DNA of 64,000 nt from Amyloporia xantha. Lineage: Eukaryota; Basidiomycota; Agaricomycetes; Polyporales; Adustoporiaceae. The translations under genes were made by a program, and so were the position numbers. This document shows, piece after piece, positions 1 to 9,386 of the stretch (position 1 is its first letter; every line of letters begins with the position of its first letter). The notes under the pieces were generated by a model that was not told the origin of the DNA, made no database searches, and was given only the letters and a program-made list of their open reading frames with translations. The stretch spans positions 682,001 to 746,000 of the forward strand of contig JAYKKR010000014.1 in assembly GCA_036971615.1 (NCBI GenBank), in the 5' to 3' direction.

Positions 1-192
1 GTAGGACGAGACGGCGAATTAACTTGTACGTAGTTTGTCCCGCGATACGCGGAGTCGTTTCGAGAGGACTGTCTCGCTGTCTGAGATTGCGGCGCGTTTC
101 CGCGTGAAGGAAACTGATTCAAATCGTCCAAGTTCGTTCGATTGTATGGTTCGTAAGTCCGATTAGCCTGCCCCGGTCGAGAAGTTCGGCTC

Positions 193-2409
193 TCAAACTC
201 TCTGGGGGGTTCGGGAGTCGGTAGTCGACTCTCTGGGGGGTTCGGGAGTCGGTAGTCGACTCTCCGAAGACACAGGGACGGGGCTGTTAGGAGGGTAGAC
301 CAGGTCCCTGATTGATTCGTACGCTCGAGTAGGCGGTAGGGCTGCCGAAAGTCCACGGGGTAAAGGTCCCGACTTCCTCCGGTCAGCAGCAGCGCGATTC
401 GACGGTAGAGCGCTTCGTTGAGCCGTGCTGACGCCTTCAAGATCAGAGAAATCACCAGGCCTGACCGTCCCGAACGTGACGCGTCTAGGAGGGTCTCTGT
501 CTCCGTAATCGTTGGCGTGTGGCTGCGAGTGGGAAACAACAGGAATTCCATCATCTCGTGGGGAAGCCTCTCCGGCGAGATCTCTGAAGTTTGGGGTGTC
601 AGCAGGAGGCAAGACAAAGTTGGGGTTACCAAAGCTGGATCGGGGTCGGACCGTCACGTTGGGGTGAGGGCGGTCAGCTGACGGGTCAACTTTCGAGTCC
701 CAAGGGGTTCCTTCCCTTCCAGGAGCTGGCGAATCAGCAGCCCGGGCGGAGGAGCGGAGTAACTCCCGTTCGTCTACGTAGCTGAGAGCTTCAGAAGGGG
801 ACGCAGGCGGATCCGCAGTCCCTTCCGAGAGGCTTCTTCTGGTGAGTTGTTCGACTTCGAGTATTGATGCGTCGCCCGATCGCAATTCCGATCTGATTCT
901 GGTCAAGGAGTCGATTACTTGTCTTGGGATTCCACGTTCCTGAAAACGTAATCCGGGATTTGGCGGAACGTCTCTTAGTTCAACGGGTACGCGCCTTCCA
1001 CAATCGTCGATGTCCGCCAAGCGTCGATCCACGATACGACGGTATTGAGGAGTGAGAGACGGAACGACATCAGGACGATTTAACCATCGATCGAGACGTC
1101 GTCTCGACGTCACGGATGCATCTCCTTCCTCGCTGTAGAATTCGGAGGCCGTAGAAGGTATGGATTTAGATAATGGGTGACCGCAGTGTAGATCGTTACG
1201 TTGACAGACGATCTCGAGGGCCTTGCCGACCCTGAACTGCATGAGCTGGAACGCATCACAGAGCAAACTCTTCGATTCGCATCCCTTGAGGATAGCCACC
1301 AACTGATCGTGGTGATCGAATTCCCATAGTTTAGTGGAGAAATCGAGACGCAGCATAGACTTAACTGCCCTTTCCAATCCGTCGGCCAGGTAGTAGATGC
1401 GATTTAAAATGGGCGCGGGAATCCGATACCTTCTCCCAGGACCGGCCGCATCCTTTGCGTCGTATACGTGTGTTTCGGAGAATTCTTCCAAAAGGAAGTC
1501 GTGAGCTTCGTCACCGACGCTACGATATAATCCTCTGCGGTCTGGTTCGGCTAACTCCGCCATGATCGCCAGAGAGGATTCTTGGTCTCGAAGCGACGGT
1601 AGAAGGTATCCTCGAGCGTCACAGTAATCCCGGAGGCGGCGCTTTTCCAAGGGAGCGTTAGCAGCTTCGCGAATGGAAGCGTGCAAAGCTAAGGAACACC
1701 GACTACTCCTCGATCCAGCGGAGGAAGTCGAACTTCCTGAACGCGATCCCGCTGGCGGGGGTTTTCCTTCGGGTACGCCCACGAGGATGTTCTCCTGAGA
1801 AGGGGCCGTCGACGCAGGCAGAGGAGAAACAGTGACGCCTTCTTCCATCCCGGCGGGGGAGCCCAACGGCGAGGAAGGAGGAGCGATCAACGGAGAACTG
1901 CTTGAATCCGCAGCAGCGATTGAAGAACCCTCCGGTCTTGGATCCCGAGGCTTCGCTAAGTCCTCCTTAGAAAAGTGAGGACCTTGCGGGGCCTGTTGGA
2001 AGGCTCCGGGGAAATGAGGGGAACGGCGCTCGTTCACCCTTTGTTCGCCTGCTTCGAAGAATGGCGTATGGGAACCCACGGTGAACTGATAAGGGTTCTC
2101 AGCTAGCCACGCGGGAGTCGACTCCCCGTAGTTGGTCCAGCGCGCGGATTCACCGAGGTCATCCGATCCGATGAGAATCGGGGTGGATCCGGTCGGAGAC
2201 GGGCCTACCGGAGAGGCTAGCGAAGTTGTCCTAGAGAGCCCTGTAAGATGAGCTAAGTGAGGTGCTTGCAACGGTGGCGAGGCGGACGGGGCACTTGGTC
2301 GAACGCGCGCGAGTCCAGGGTGAGCGGGTCGAGTGGTGTCCGTCGACACGTCATCAAGCGTTGGATTCAAAGGAATTCTTCCGGGAGGTTGGTTCGATTC
2401 GGAAGACAT
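193..2409 (-). pseudogene. Gag-like ORF of the LTR element, truncated by a tandem-duplication frameshift
   Basis: A 738-codon ORF starting MSSESNQPPGR. The first 240 residues are low complexity, rich in Pro, Ser and Gly. Residues about 250-500 look globular and charged, with an alpha-helical pattern. The C-terminal third is again disordered and arginine-rich. There is no zinc knuckle, protease or reverse transcriptase, so it is placed as Gag by its position between the LTR/primer site and the window edge. The stop codon lies just after a 31-bp direct duplication (199-260). Because 31 is not a multiple of three, the second unit shifts the frame into that stop. With a single unit the frame stays open to base 1. 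The copy is therefore probably a damaged version of a longer protein. No family was recognised by sequence. Confidence 0.6.
199..260. repeat. 31-bp perfect tandem duplication
   Basis: Two head-to-tail copies of a 31-bp unit (199-229 and 230-260), each beginning TCTCTGGGGGG and ending GTAGTCGAC. They are identical base for base, which suggests a recent slippage or repair event. They lie at the 3' end of the gag-like ORF and change its frame. Confidence 0.95.
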
Positions 2410-2462
2410 TCGTTAGTAGAGCAGTGAGAGTCGAACGTACTACAGCTTGGAGGTGGACTACC

Positions 2463-2480
2463 TCCCCTGAACGTCCACCA
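2463..2480 (-). other. Putative tRNA primer binding site of the Gypsy-like element
   Basis: Directly inside the LTR, after a 1-base spacer, the minus strand reads TGGTGGACGTTCAGGGG. A start with TGG (complement of tRNA 3' CCA) at this position is the hallmark of a primer site. The tRNA species was not identified. Confidence 0.5.
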
Positions 2481-2481
2481 A

Positions 2482-2987
2482 TGTAAGAACTCGCTAATTG
2501 TAGTTCTTTAGGTGTAACCTGGTAGAGTCTCCAATAGTAGAGTTCGGGTTTGGTGGACTCTAGTGAGTCCTGAAAAGGGTCGGCGTGTCGCTAGACGGCG
2601 TTCGTCAGAGCGACACGTAGCGGTTTGAGTGGTAAAGGCGTCGGACTTCGCTAGCGCGGTGGAGCGCGGCGAAAGGACGACGTCGAAACTTAACCTACTG
2701 CGATCAACGCAGCGAGAGCCCAGTCTCCGATTCCGGGCGCACAGAGCACGGAGAGGAGGATTATGGGCAAAAAAGATAAGTTGTCCTTCAACTACAGAGA
2801 CGCGCGTGGTATAGTAATGGATCACGTGCGTAGCTACTAGTTGCCAATCCGTAATGTATGCCAAACTAATTAAGCAAAGGGAGATCGAGTACTGCGAGAC
2901 ATGAAAAGATTAGGCTCTCGCATTCCGAAAGTGGAACGGAACACCATAGCGTAGATTCTCAATAGCTCTTGCGGGGTGTCCGTCACA
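2482..2987 (-). repeat. 5' LTR of the inserted Gypsy-like element
   Basis: On the minus strand the block starts TGTGACGGACACCCC and ends CGAGTTCTTACA, giving TG/CA ends and about 506 bp. The outer edge (2987/2988) falls exactly where the Copia reading frame breaks off. The inner edge is followed after one base by a sequence beginning TGG, as expected for a primer binding site. The partner LTR is outside the window, so the length could not be checked by comparison. Confidence 0.7.
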
Positions 2988-5900
2988 TAAGCCATGCAAT
3001 CTGACGCCGATCAGATCCAATTGGCAATAGATCGTCAACATATACGACAAGTATTAAATCCCCCCCATGATGACGATACACATAAATACCCGCATCAGAA
3101 TATGTACGTGTGAACCCTAATTCCAACAACGCATTGTGGAGTTTTTTATTCCACTGTCTGCCAGCCTGTTTAAGACCATAAATAGCCTTTAAAAGATGAC
3201 AGACTTTGTGTTCCTGACCAGGGACTTGAAAGCCTTCTGGTTGCTCCATATATATCTCCTCGTCTAATTCGCCATATAAGAATGCTGTCTTTACATCCAT
3301 AGCCTCTACCTCCCAATCATTAAGAGCAGCATGGGCGAGTAAGAATCTTATAGATTCAAAACGAGCAACAGGGGAGAATATTTCATCATAATCGATGCCT
3401 TTGACCTGTTTAAAGCCTTTGGCTACAAGCCGAGCTTTATATCTACCACCAGGTTTAATAGTGTAAACCCAACGACAAGGTACTGCCTTACGTCCAGGAG
3501 GTAAGTCGACTAACTTCCATGTACCATTCTCCATTTGAGAGTCTATCTCTTCCTGCATAGCGGCCTCCCACTGGGTCCGATCAGGGCGAGAGATCGCTTC
3601 CTGATAAGATTGTGGAAAAGGTCCATACTGAGGATCGGCGTTGAGAATAAACTCTACTGGAAGATCTGAGATGAGATTCTCCATGACGTCAGGTAAACCA
3701 CCTCCTTGATCAATGTCACGCTGTATAGCTGCAGGGTGACGATCTCCATACGCATTGTCAGGCCGTGGTGGAGGTCTACCAGCGGTTGACCGAGTAGAGC
3801 GTCTAGGTACAAAGGGAGGAGGTTGTGGAACTGGAGGCTCATCTGGAGAAGGTGGACGAGGTGGAGGAGATGGGTTTCTAGGCGGTTCTGGTGGTGGTCC
3901 CGGATGTGGAAGCAAGTCAGCATCCGGTTCAGGCCTATTAGCATCATCATCACCAAGCGGCAGGGCCGGCTGTGGTGCTGGAGCTACAGGAACGGGCGGC
4001 TCATGCGGTTGTTGGGCAGCGGGAATAGGATTCGCACTTTTGTTCGGAAAGGATCTCTCATTGAATACCGCATCACGCGATAAGACAATGGAGCGGCTAT
4101 CTTTATCCCAGAATCTATACCCCTTTGATCCAGGTTCATAGCCGACGAACACCATAGGTTTAGCTCGAGCCGTGAGCTTATCCTGGCGTCGCTCCTTCTG
4201 AACATGTACATAGGCTAGGCATCCAAAGACTCTAAAGTACGACACATCTGGAACAGTACTATTCCATAATTGAATGGGAGTACGCCAGTGTGCTCTGCGG
4301 AATGGCTGACGATTGTAAATATGAACAGCAGTTTCAACAGCAAGTTTCCAGAAGCCTGTGGATAAACCAGCATGATGACGCATAGCTTCTGCTTTTTCTA
4401 CAATAGTTTGCTGCCAACGTTCTGCACGTCCATTCTGTTGTGGACTTTGTGGCATAGATGCCTCGCGCTCAATACCATTTTCATGTAAATATTGTGTGAA
4501 CTCTTCACTCATAAATTCTCCTCCTCTGTCAGAGCGGAAACGCTTAAGTCGCGTAGAAAGCTGAGTTTCCCCCCATGCTCGATAACTTTTAAAGCAGGTG
4601 AGAGCATCAGATTTCCGCTTAAGGTAATACATGACACCAAATGAGGAGAAGTCATCGAGAAATGTGACACAATATTTGAAACCATCAATAGACAGAGATG
4701 GCATCTCGACGAGGTCTGAGTGTATAAGTTCCAATGGTTTAGAAGCGCGAGTAGAAGAGAGTGGGAACGGTTGTCTGTGGGACTTGCCAAGCGCACAACC
4801 AGCACAAGGATCAGACTTTGGTGCTGAAGAAAGACTATTTGGTGCGCCATTAACATGATTAGGCAATTGACGAATAGTGTTACGTCCTGCATGACCAAAC
4901 CGTTGATGCCACAAGTCATAGTCAGTTTCCACAGATTGCAGAGTCTGAGGCCGGGTGTTTGGATGAAACACTTTGGTTTCAAGCCAATAGAAACCTGAAC
5001 CATCATGGCTTGATCGCGCAGTGAGGATTAGGTTCTCACCCGGTTTGGAGCCTGCCCAAAAATTCATAGTGTCCCCATGGGCACTATAGCAGCCTCCTTG
5101 GTCAATAATGGTACGTGGAGCAAAGAAACGATGAGACGCTTCAGGAATATAAAGGACAGATTTAAGAGTCAGGTTGACAATGATTCCGTCACTATTCTGA
5201 TGTCTCAGAAGAACTATTCCAACACCTTTGATGTCTATGGTCTTATCTGCGCCAGCTAAGTGCGCATGACCAGGTACTGGAAATTCATGATAGTGATCAA
5301 AATCTTCAAAGACGTTTGTGACATGTGAAGTGCAACCTGAATCAACCATCCATCTTGCGATCTCATCTCCCACATGGTACAGGGAAAGGTTAATTGATTT
5401 GGACGAAGAAGATGCTACCGTTACATCTGGTACAGATTCTATAAGAAGATTGTTAACTTTTGCACCAGATCCCTGTCCTTGTGAAGCTCCATTATTACCA
5501 TTATTTTGACCATGATTCTGTCCACTTCCCTTATTATTTCCTCCTTGATTACCGCCTTGCTTGCCCTTGCCTTTGACCTGCTTATTCCCCTTTTGAGGTG
5601 GCTTTCCATCAGGCCAATGGTTCTCAGTCGAGTGATTAGTCTTCCCACAGATATTACATTTCTTTGGGAGACGAGTAGTCGACGAGACACGAGAGACATT
5701 AGCATTTTTAGAGGCCTGACGTCTAGCTTCTTCCTCAATTATTTTGGGGATGACATCTGCTGGTTTAAGTTTAGAAAGGTCTGTAACTGTAGCCAGCAGA
5801 GTCGAAGCAATGGTCTGATAAGAATTGGGCAAGGTGTTGACAATAATAAGGGCAGCAAATTGATCTGAGATGGCAATCCCAGCATCAACGGTACGACTAC

Positions 5901-6327
5901 GAATTTCCTCAAGTGCTGTTATCTGAGGGCGAAGAGGTTGGGCATCGTCAAAGCGAGTATTGAATAATTGTTGAAAGTAGACGAATGCACCAACAGCACC
6001 AGGTTTGGCATACTGATCTTTAATTGCTTTCCACGCTGCAGCAGCAGTGGTAGTATTGCCAATGAGGAATTGTAGCGAGGAGGAAATATAGATGGTCATC
6101 AAACCAAGTGCCTTGTCATTCTTCTCATCCCAAGCAGCCTGAATTGTAGGGAGGTCTTCTCCAGTAGCTGCAACAGTAGGACGAGGAAGAGGTGTGCCTG
6201 AATTCCCTTCAACAATGTTCCAGGAACCAGACCATCTAAAAACACCTCGCATGGCATTAGACCAGGCAATATAGTTTGTGCCATCAAAAATGGGAATGGT
6301 GGAGGTAGGAATCTTGGAGGGATCCAT
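2983..6327 (-). CDS. Copia gag-pol polyprotein, truncated in reverse transcriptase
   Basis: A 1,114-codon ORF starting MDPSKIPTSTIPIFDGTNY, the usual Copia Gag opening (UBN2-type). A zinc knuckle follows (CNICGKTNHSTENH, with His in place of the last Cys) near residue 222, then the aspartic protease site VDSGCTSH, the integrase HHCC finger, the integrase core with HSDLVE, the RSDRGGEF segment and the downstream Glu, and a proline-rich linker. Reverse transcriptase is recognisable by GTWKLVDLP, MDVKTAFLYGELDEEIYM and YVDDLL. It stops about 13 residues after YVDD; RNase H is absent. The last two codons, including the stop, come from the LTR of the inserted element, so the end is an accident of insertion. 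A complete Copia polyprotein would be several hundred residues longer. Confidence 0.95.
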   Translation of the reverse strand: MDPSKIPTSTIPIFDGTNYIAWSNAMRGVFRWSGSWNIVEGNSGTPLPRPTVAATGEDLPTIQAAWDEKNDKALGLMTIYISSSLQFLIGNTTTAAAAWKAIKDQYAKPGAVGAFVYFQQLFNTRFDDAQPLRPQITALEEIRSRTVDAGIAISDQFAALIIVNTLPNSYQTIASTLLATVTDLSKLKPADVIPKIIEEEARRQASKNANVSRVSSTTRLPKKCNICGKTNHSTENHWPDGKPPQKGNKQVKGKGKQGGNQGGNNKGSGQNHGQNNGNNGASQGQGSGAKVNNLLIESVPDVTVASSSSKSINLSLYHVGDEIARWMVDSGCTSHVTNVFEDFDHYHEFPVPGHAHLAGADKTIDIKGVGIVLLRHQNSDGIIVNLTLKSVLYIPEASHRFFAPRTIIDQGGCYSAHGDTMNFWAGSKPGENLILTARSSHDGSGFYWLETKVFHPNTRPQTLQSVETDYDLWHQRFGHAGRNTIRQLPNHVNGAPNSLSSAPKSDPCAGCALGKSHRQPFPLSSTRASKPLELIHSDLVEMPSLSIDGFKYCVTFLDDFSSFGVMYYLKRKSDALTCFKSYRAWGETQLSTRLKRFRSDRGGEFMSEEFTQYLHENGIEREASMPQSPQQNGRAERWQQTIVEKAEAMRHHAGLSTGFWKLAVETAVHIYNRQPFRRAHWRTPIQLWNSTVPDVSYFRVFGCLAYVHVQKERRQDKLTARAKPMVFVGYEPGSKGYRFWDKDSRSIVLSRDAVFNERSFPNKSANPIPAAQQPHEPPVPVAPAPQPALPLGDDDANRPEPDADLLPHPGPPPEPPRNPSPPPRPPSPDEPPVPQPPPFVPRRSTRSTAGRPPPRPDNAYGDRHPAAIQRDIDQGGGLPDVMENLISDLPVEFILNADPQYGPFPQSYQEAISRPDRTQWEAAMQEEIDSQMENGTWKLVDLPPGRKAVPCRWVYTIKPGGRYKARLVAKGFKQVKGIDYDEIFSPVARFESIRFLLAHAALNDWEVEAMDVKTAFLYGELDEEIYMEQPEGFQVPGQEHKVCHLLKAIYGLKQAGRQWNKKLHNALLELGFTRTYSDAGIYVYRHHGGDLILVVYVDDLLPIGSDRRQIAWLM

Positions 6328-6332
6328 GGCAA

Positions 6333-6773
6333 TCAGAATAAAATGTCAGGGCGAGTGTCAGACTGAAGGAGATAGGCAATGGAAGGTGATCGAGGAATTG
6401 ATGGAATTGATTGAAGAATTGATGGAGGCGATCGATCTGGTTTAACCTCTTTAACTTCTTGATCAAAAGGATCAGATCGAAGAAGTATAGCCCAAAATGT
6501 AATGGAGAGGTTTGGAAAGTACTCTTCACTTTTAGTGTGATGAAGAGAATTACTTTCAATATTGTATGGAGAATAACCAAGATCGTCGTCTGTAAGACCA
6601 CCAATATAATCGCCTGCGTAAGGGAATTTCCAGCTATAATCTGTTGGGTAGACAGATATAAGCTGTACTGGCTCTGGTGAAGATCCCTCTGAGTCGCCTG
6701 ACTGAGATTGATCTGCCACTGGATCAGCTGCTTCTGATGAAGAAGTCAACATCTCTAGCTCAAAGATGGACAC
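6333..6773 (-). CDS. Leader ORF between Copia primer site and gag
   Basis: A 146-codon ORF starting MSIFELEMLTSSSEAADPVA ends five bases before the gag ATG, in a different frame. It is acidic and serine-rich at the start and hydrophobic/proline-rich at the end, and matches no family I know. Copia elements normally open with gag, so this is either a small element-specific protein, a former gag extension lost by frameshift, or chance. Its position and size make it worth recording; no function is proposed. Confidence 0.35.
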   Translation of the reverse strand: MSIFELEMLTSSSEAADPVADQSQSGDSEGSSPEPVQLISVYPTDYSWKFPYAGDYIGGLTDDDLGYSPYNIESNSLHHTKSEEYFPNLSITFWAILLRSDPFDQEVKEVKPDRSPPSILQSIPSIPRSPSIAYLLQSDTRPDILF

Positions 6774-7212
6774 TTATTGAAGTGAACCTTTGTCCCAGCT
6801 AGCCGAAATAGCCAAGACGCAGGGTAGAGTCGAGGGAAGTGAGCGATCGAGACGAGACTATGCCGCAGAGGGTATTGCCCAAGGCCTAGCTAGCTACTGT
6901 ATAGTACTTCTATCTACAGCTACCTATGGAGCCGCAGAGTTTTGTTTCGCAGTTGCCTGAGGGCCCTGTTACGCCTTTGACTATTTTGCGTAAGGTGCCT
7001 TATTCCCAGGAGAGGATTTGGACCTCTAAGAGCCGCCCACTGAAGTGCAGACTCCCAAGAGTTCGTCACAAAACTGAGGACTGTGTACTTACGTAGTCTA
7101 CTAAGGGGCCTTATAAGAAGAAGGCAATAGAAGGGGTAAATGCGCAAAAGTGAAAGTGAAAGCGCAAATAGAAGAGTGAAGACAGATGACTGCACAGTAG
7201 TCAGACAGATTA

Positions 7213-7231
7213 GAGCGTGGGGCTCATAACC
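7213..7231 (-). other. Copia primer binding site matching the 5' half of initiator tRNA-Met
   Basis: Immediately inside the LTR the plus strand reads GGGGCTCATAACC and the LTR TGTTGA begins at the next base. GGGCTCATAACC is the anticodon arm (CAT) of eukaryotic initiator tRNA-Met, so the minus-strand RNA would pair with the inside of that tRNA rather than its 3' CCA end. Drosophila copia is known to prime from a cleaved initiator tRNA-Met 5' half in just this way. Confidence 0.8.
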
Positions 7232-7535
7232 TGTTGAGCGCAGACTATAGAGGAGAGGAGGCTAATCCGTCTTGTATTCTAGTGGGCTGTAAGGCCCTGC
7301 TTATATACATGCATGAAAGGCTCCTTAGTAATCGTATCCAGAAACCTATAGAATATCTGAGTAAGATATGAAGTCATAATGAAATCATAGTGGAGATTTC
7401 TTAGTAAGAAAGTGGAGCCTATGAAGTAAGACAAGAGCATACTATGGAACGTCATAGAACATCATAGAAATGAGTAAGTACTGACTACCAAGTATGGAAG
7501 TGCGACTACTATAGTTGGAAACTAATCGTTCAACA
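7232..7535 (-). repeat. 5' LTR of the Copia element
   Basis: About 304 bp bounded by TGTTGA (7232) and its inverse TCAACA (ending 7535). On the minus strand it holds a TATA-like TATATAAGC near 7300, suitable as the element promoter. The inner end abuts the primer site directly. Target-site duplication cannot be tested, because the other end of the element is not in the window. Confidence 0.85.
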
Positions 7536-8799
7536 CAATCTTTATCATCAAGGTAACGTTTATGAAGCGTATGTCGAAAGATTCGTATCGTAAAAATTGT
7601 GGACACTGATTGCTCTTTTAGCGCACGAGATCCTGTAAACCCGGGTTTGTTTGCAAGGACAAAGGTTAGCCCTGTTACCACTGGGGCGCATCATTACCAT
7701 GGTGAATTTGCTATAGTTGACAGGAACTGTGCAACCTGTCACGGCTACAGTCTTGGATATATATATCACTGTCACATTATCATGGATCTTGAACAAAGAG
7801 AAGACTGGCGTCAAGGCGTGAGTAGTCATCAAAACTATCAATGTTCATCTCTTAACCAAGCCGTTGTATCTAGGACGGAGAGTCTCGTGCAAAAGTTGAC
7901 AATTTACGTGATTAACCGTGGGGTGTTAACTGCGTGAGTCATTTTTTGGACTAGCCGGACATGTGATAGACTATGTATGATATCGAGCAGGGTTGTGCAA
8001 ACCTCGCAGGTCGTATCCGTGGGTGCTATACTCTGATGCGATTAGTATCCAGATGTTTTTCTTATATTTTCATAGTATGTCTCTTCGAGCGCCAGTGATC
8101 ATTATTGGGCTGTCTTTCAATTGACAGGAAGCAAAAGTAAGTTAATAGAAACTTCTGAATTGTCATTTAACTGACATCATTCTATCTGACGTGCAGTATA
8201 CGTCAACTCTATGTTTGCTTTGTGAGTATCACACTATTTGAGAGCTATCATGATCTGATTGTTATTCTCAGAGTGAATGCTCGACACAGCTTGGTGAACA
8301 ACGAGAAAACGGGCATCTCTACAGGCTTTTCTGTTCCAGGAATTGGTATCGATGATGGAGAAATTCCATTACATTGCACGCGCTAAAACCACATCATGCG
8401 TAAGGCTCTATTGGTGTGAGTTTCCGTATCGCGCATATATCATGACACTGCTGTCTCTGATGTAACACTAGTTGCACACTCTGTGTCGAAAGAGCTCACG
8501 GTTGAAAACACGATCATCACGATGAGAATTGACCTAGTCTTTAACGGAAGTTTTGGCGGGGCAGATTCTATAAATGCATAGCTAGACTCTCATTGTCTTA
8601 CACGAAATTGTAGTGCTACCATATGCCTATTTCTCTTATCAGTATGCTGTACTCTCACCTTCTTGTCGGATTTCTGCAGCACTTTCCTTCGTCTACAGTT
8701 CATGAAGTCGGCTTGAGGCATCGTCCAAATTGTGATTTCATTGTGCTTCCTGACTCGGAGAACCGCGCCAGAGACTTCGGACTTCAGCCCCCATTGGAT
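7536..8799. other. No intact gene seen; degraded sequence
   Basis: Only short ORFs occur, the longest being 112 codons at 7599-7937 on the plus strand with no recognisable domain. The right part may be the decayed upstream portion of the GMC oxidoreductase that follows, but no GMC N-terminal motif could be confirmed. Confidence 0.5.
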
Positions 8800-9113
8800 C
8801 ATGAAGCACGCTCAAACAGCGTGGCATCCGGTGCGTCTTGAGGGAATGCTCATAGTACTATGACGGCTGAGTCTCTGCTGTGTAGACCTCGACAGTCAAA
8901 ATGGGATAATCACCTGCGTCCAGTGCTGTTGATCCTGAGCTACGCGTGCACGGTATCAGTGGTCTGCGCGTGGTCGACGCTTCTGTCTTTCCTGACCAAG
9001 TATCTGGCATCCATGCGCAGTGGTGGTTGCACTGGCAGAGCGAGCTGCTGACCTCATCAAAGGTAGCCGCAGTAGCTCCCTTTATCCAGGCCTTCAGCAG
9101 CGCTTGGACTGCT
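8800..9113 (+). pseudogene. GMC oxidoreductase C-terminal fragment, frameshifted
   Basis: The plus strand encodes QTAWHP, then DPELRVHGISGLRVVDASVF and PDQVSG, the conserved C-terminal signature of glucose-methanol-choline flavoenzymes. A one-base deletion after VSG moves the remainder, HPCAVVVALAERAADLIKG, into the next frame. A natural-looking tail and stop follow near 9111. This is the flavin- and substrate-site end of the enzyme, containing one of the two catalytic His/Asn positions (the His of HPCA). Between AWHP and DPEL the sequence is scrambled, and no N-terminal FAD-binding GxGxxG is visible nearby, so only a relic remains. Relatives in wood-decay fungi include aryl-alcohol oxidase and glucose oxidase-like proteins; the exact subfamily is unclear. 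Confidence 0.85.
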
Positions 9114-9386
9114 GAACTTCTCGACACGCTAGTTTCCTGTTAACATGAACGTGGTATTATGGAGCGGGACGGTCTTTCTCATCATCACCGCTCTTTACGA
9201 GGTATTCAGTCGCAGATTGTGCATTCACGTGGTCCTTCTTGCAAAAGTATGGCCAGTGATGATCTCCGAGCTCGTCAGAACAATATTCGGAGAATAGCAT
9301 GGGACGCTGACACCCACAGCCTACGCGTGGCAACCCTGTCTTCCTAATATGCACTGCATGTATCTCCGAAGGCCAAATACCATCGA

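Larger units (their letters stand above)
1..2987 (-). mobile_element. Partial LTR retrotransposon, probably Ty3/Gypsy-like, inserted in a Copia element
   Basis: On the minus strand the order is 5' LTR (2987 to 2482), a putative primer binding site directly after it, and a long proline/serine-rich ORF in the gag position (2409 to 193). No pol domain is visible, because it would lie left of the window. The LTR starts TGTGACGGACACC and ends TTACA, so it has TG...CA termini, and it abuts the interrupted reverse transcriptase of the next element. The Gypsy assignment rests on layout and LTR style only; no diagnostic pol sequence is present. The missing half and second LTR would settle it. Confidence 0.7.
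2988..7535 (-). mobile_element. Ty1/Copia LTR retrotransposon, 3'-truncated by the Gypsy-like insertion
   Basis: Order on the minus strand: 5' LTR (7535-7232), half-tRNA primer site, about 900 bp leader with a 146-codon ORF, then a single gag-pol ORF with the Copia order protease, integrase, reverse transcriptase. The element is cut inside reverse transcriptase at 2987/2988, so RNase H and the 3' LTR are missing from the window. They may continue on the far side of the inserted element, beyond base 1. Apart from the insertion the gag-pol frame is fully open, which points to a fairly young element. Confidence 0.9.

Noticed and set aside
418..785. Two plus-strand ORFs within the gag-like region
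   Set aside because: They are antisense to the long minus-strand ORF and have no domain or conserved start context.
7599..7937. YHCHI string suggesting a multicopper oxidase (laccase) C-terminus
   Set aside because: Laccases need HCHIxWH with further copper ligands and preceding domains. Here it is followed by MDLEQ and nothing else matches.
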